Origin: Candidatus Hydrogenedentota bacterium
Lineage (GTDB): Bacteria > Hydrogenedentota > Hydrogenedentia > Hydrogenedentales > SLHB01
Length of the DNA: 6,117 bases
NCBI GenBank assembly: GCA_013349485.1
Contig: DUZM01000257.1
Span: forward strand, 1-6,117
Direction: 5' to 3'
How positions within the stretch are numbered: the first letter of the stretch is position 1; every line of letters begins with the position of its first letter. Under the pieces are notes generated by a model, which made no database searches, was not told where the DNA came from, and worked only from the letters and a program-made list of their open reading frames with translations. Made by a program: the position numbers and the translations under genes. Of the stretch, positions 6,051 to 6,117 are shown piece after piece.

Positions 6051-6079
6051 TCTTTTGGCTTAGGTTTCCATGGTATACT
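6051..6079 (+). promoter_or_regulatory. Weak promoter-like site for a gene beyond the right edge
   Basis: TATACT at 6074-6079 matches the -10 consensus at five of six positions. At a 17-base spacing the -35 is TCTTTT (6051-6056), a poor match; TTGGCT (6055-6060) is better but only 13 bases away. A GGAGGA at 6095-6100 downstream suggests a leader and a plus-strand gene outside the window. Confidence 0.28.
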
Positions 6080-6117
6080 TCCTCTTGCCCGCGCGGAGGA
6101 TACGGCAACGCTGGCGA

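Larger units (their letters stand above)
5816..6117. other. Intergenic tail with repeats and no recognisable gene
   Basis: No ORF here looks like a protein. A 6-base inverted pair GGCACA/TGTGCC (5824-5829, 5856-5861) follows the methylase stop, but its 26-base loop and lack of a T-run argue against an intrinsic terminator. Then come degenerate direct repeats, a stem-loop, a tandem 10-base repeat and a weak promoter-like site. GGAGGA at 6095-6100 resembles a ribosome binding site, but no start codon follows before the window ends. Confidence 0.6.

Overview
The window is GC-rich bacterial chromosome (roughly 60% G+C by eye) with no tRNA, rRNA, CRISPR array or transposase gene. The mix of genes suggests an environmental Planctomycetes, Lentisphaerae, Hydrogenedentes or Verrucomicrobia-type bacterium: a secreted sialate O-acetylesterase-type hydrolase, a TrmH-family RNA methylase, and an ABC exporter next to a DUF1854-type gene. 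This assignment is an inference from gene content and style, not from a phylogenetic marker.

The left half (1-3125) reads on the minus strand. In transcription order it holds an unrecognised 85-residue ORF (3125-2868), a 762-residue half-size ABC exporter with an unusual N-terminal soluble domain of about 165 residues (2673-385), and the first 51 codons of a DUF1854-like protein that runs off the left edge (154-1). The exporter and the DUF1854-like gene probably form one functional module. They are separated by 230 bases that hold a striking hexamer array (eight T-N-C-T-C-S units facing three N-A-C-G-A-R units) which can fold as an inverted repeat, and a bulged hairpin just ahead of the DUF1854 ribosome binding site.

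The right half (3554-5815) reads on the plus strand. It holds an exported sialate O-acetylesterase-like SGNH hydrolase, followed 12 bases later, in the same reading frame, by a TrmH/SpoU-type tRNA 2'-O-ribose methyltransferase. The tight spacing suggests one transcript, although the two functions are unrelated.

The divergent gap between the two halves (3126-3553) contains the most interesting non-coding structure. It is a 181-base imperfect palindrome (3275-3455) with near-identical 23-base ends (22/23) and a perfect 20-base palindrome at its exact centre. It looks like a small non-autonomous mobile or extragenic palindromic element. A good sigma-70-type promoter (TTGCCT, 17 bases, TATACT) straddles its right edge and points at the esterase gene, so the element may have supplied that gene's promoter. 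The final 302 bases hold degenerate direct repeats, a small stem-loop, a three-copy 10-base tandem repeat and a weak promoter-like site for a gene beyond the window.
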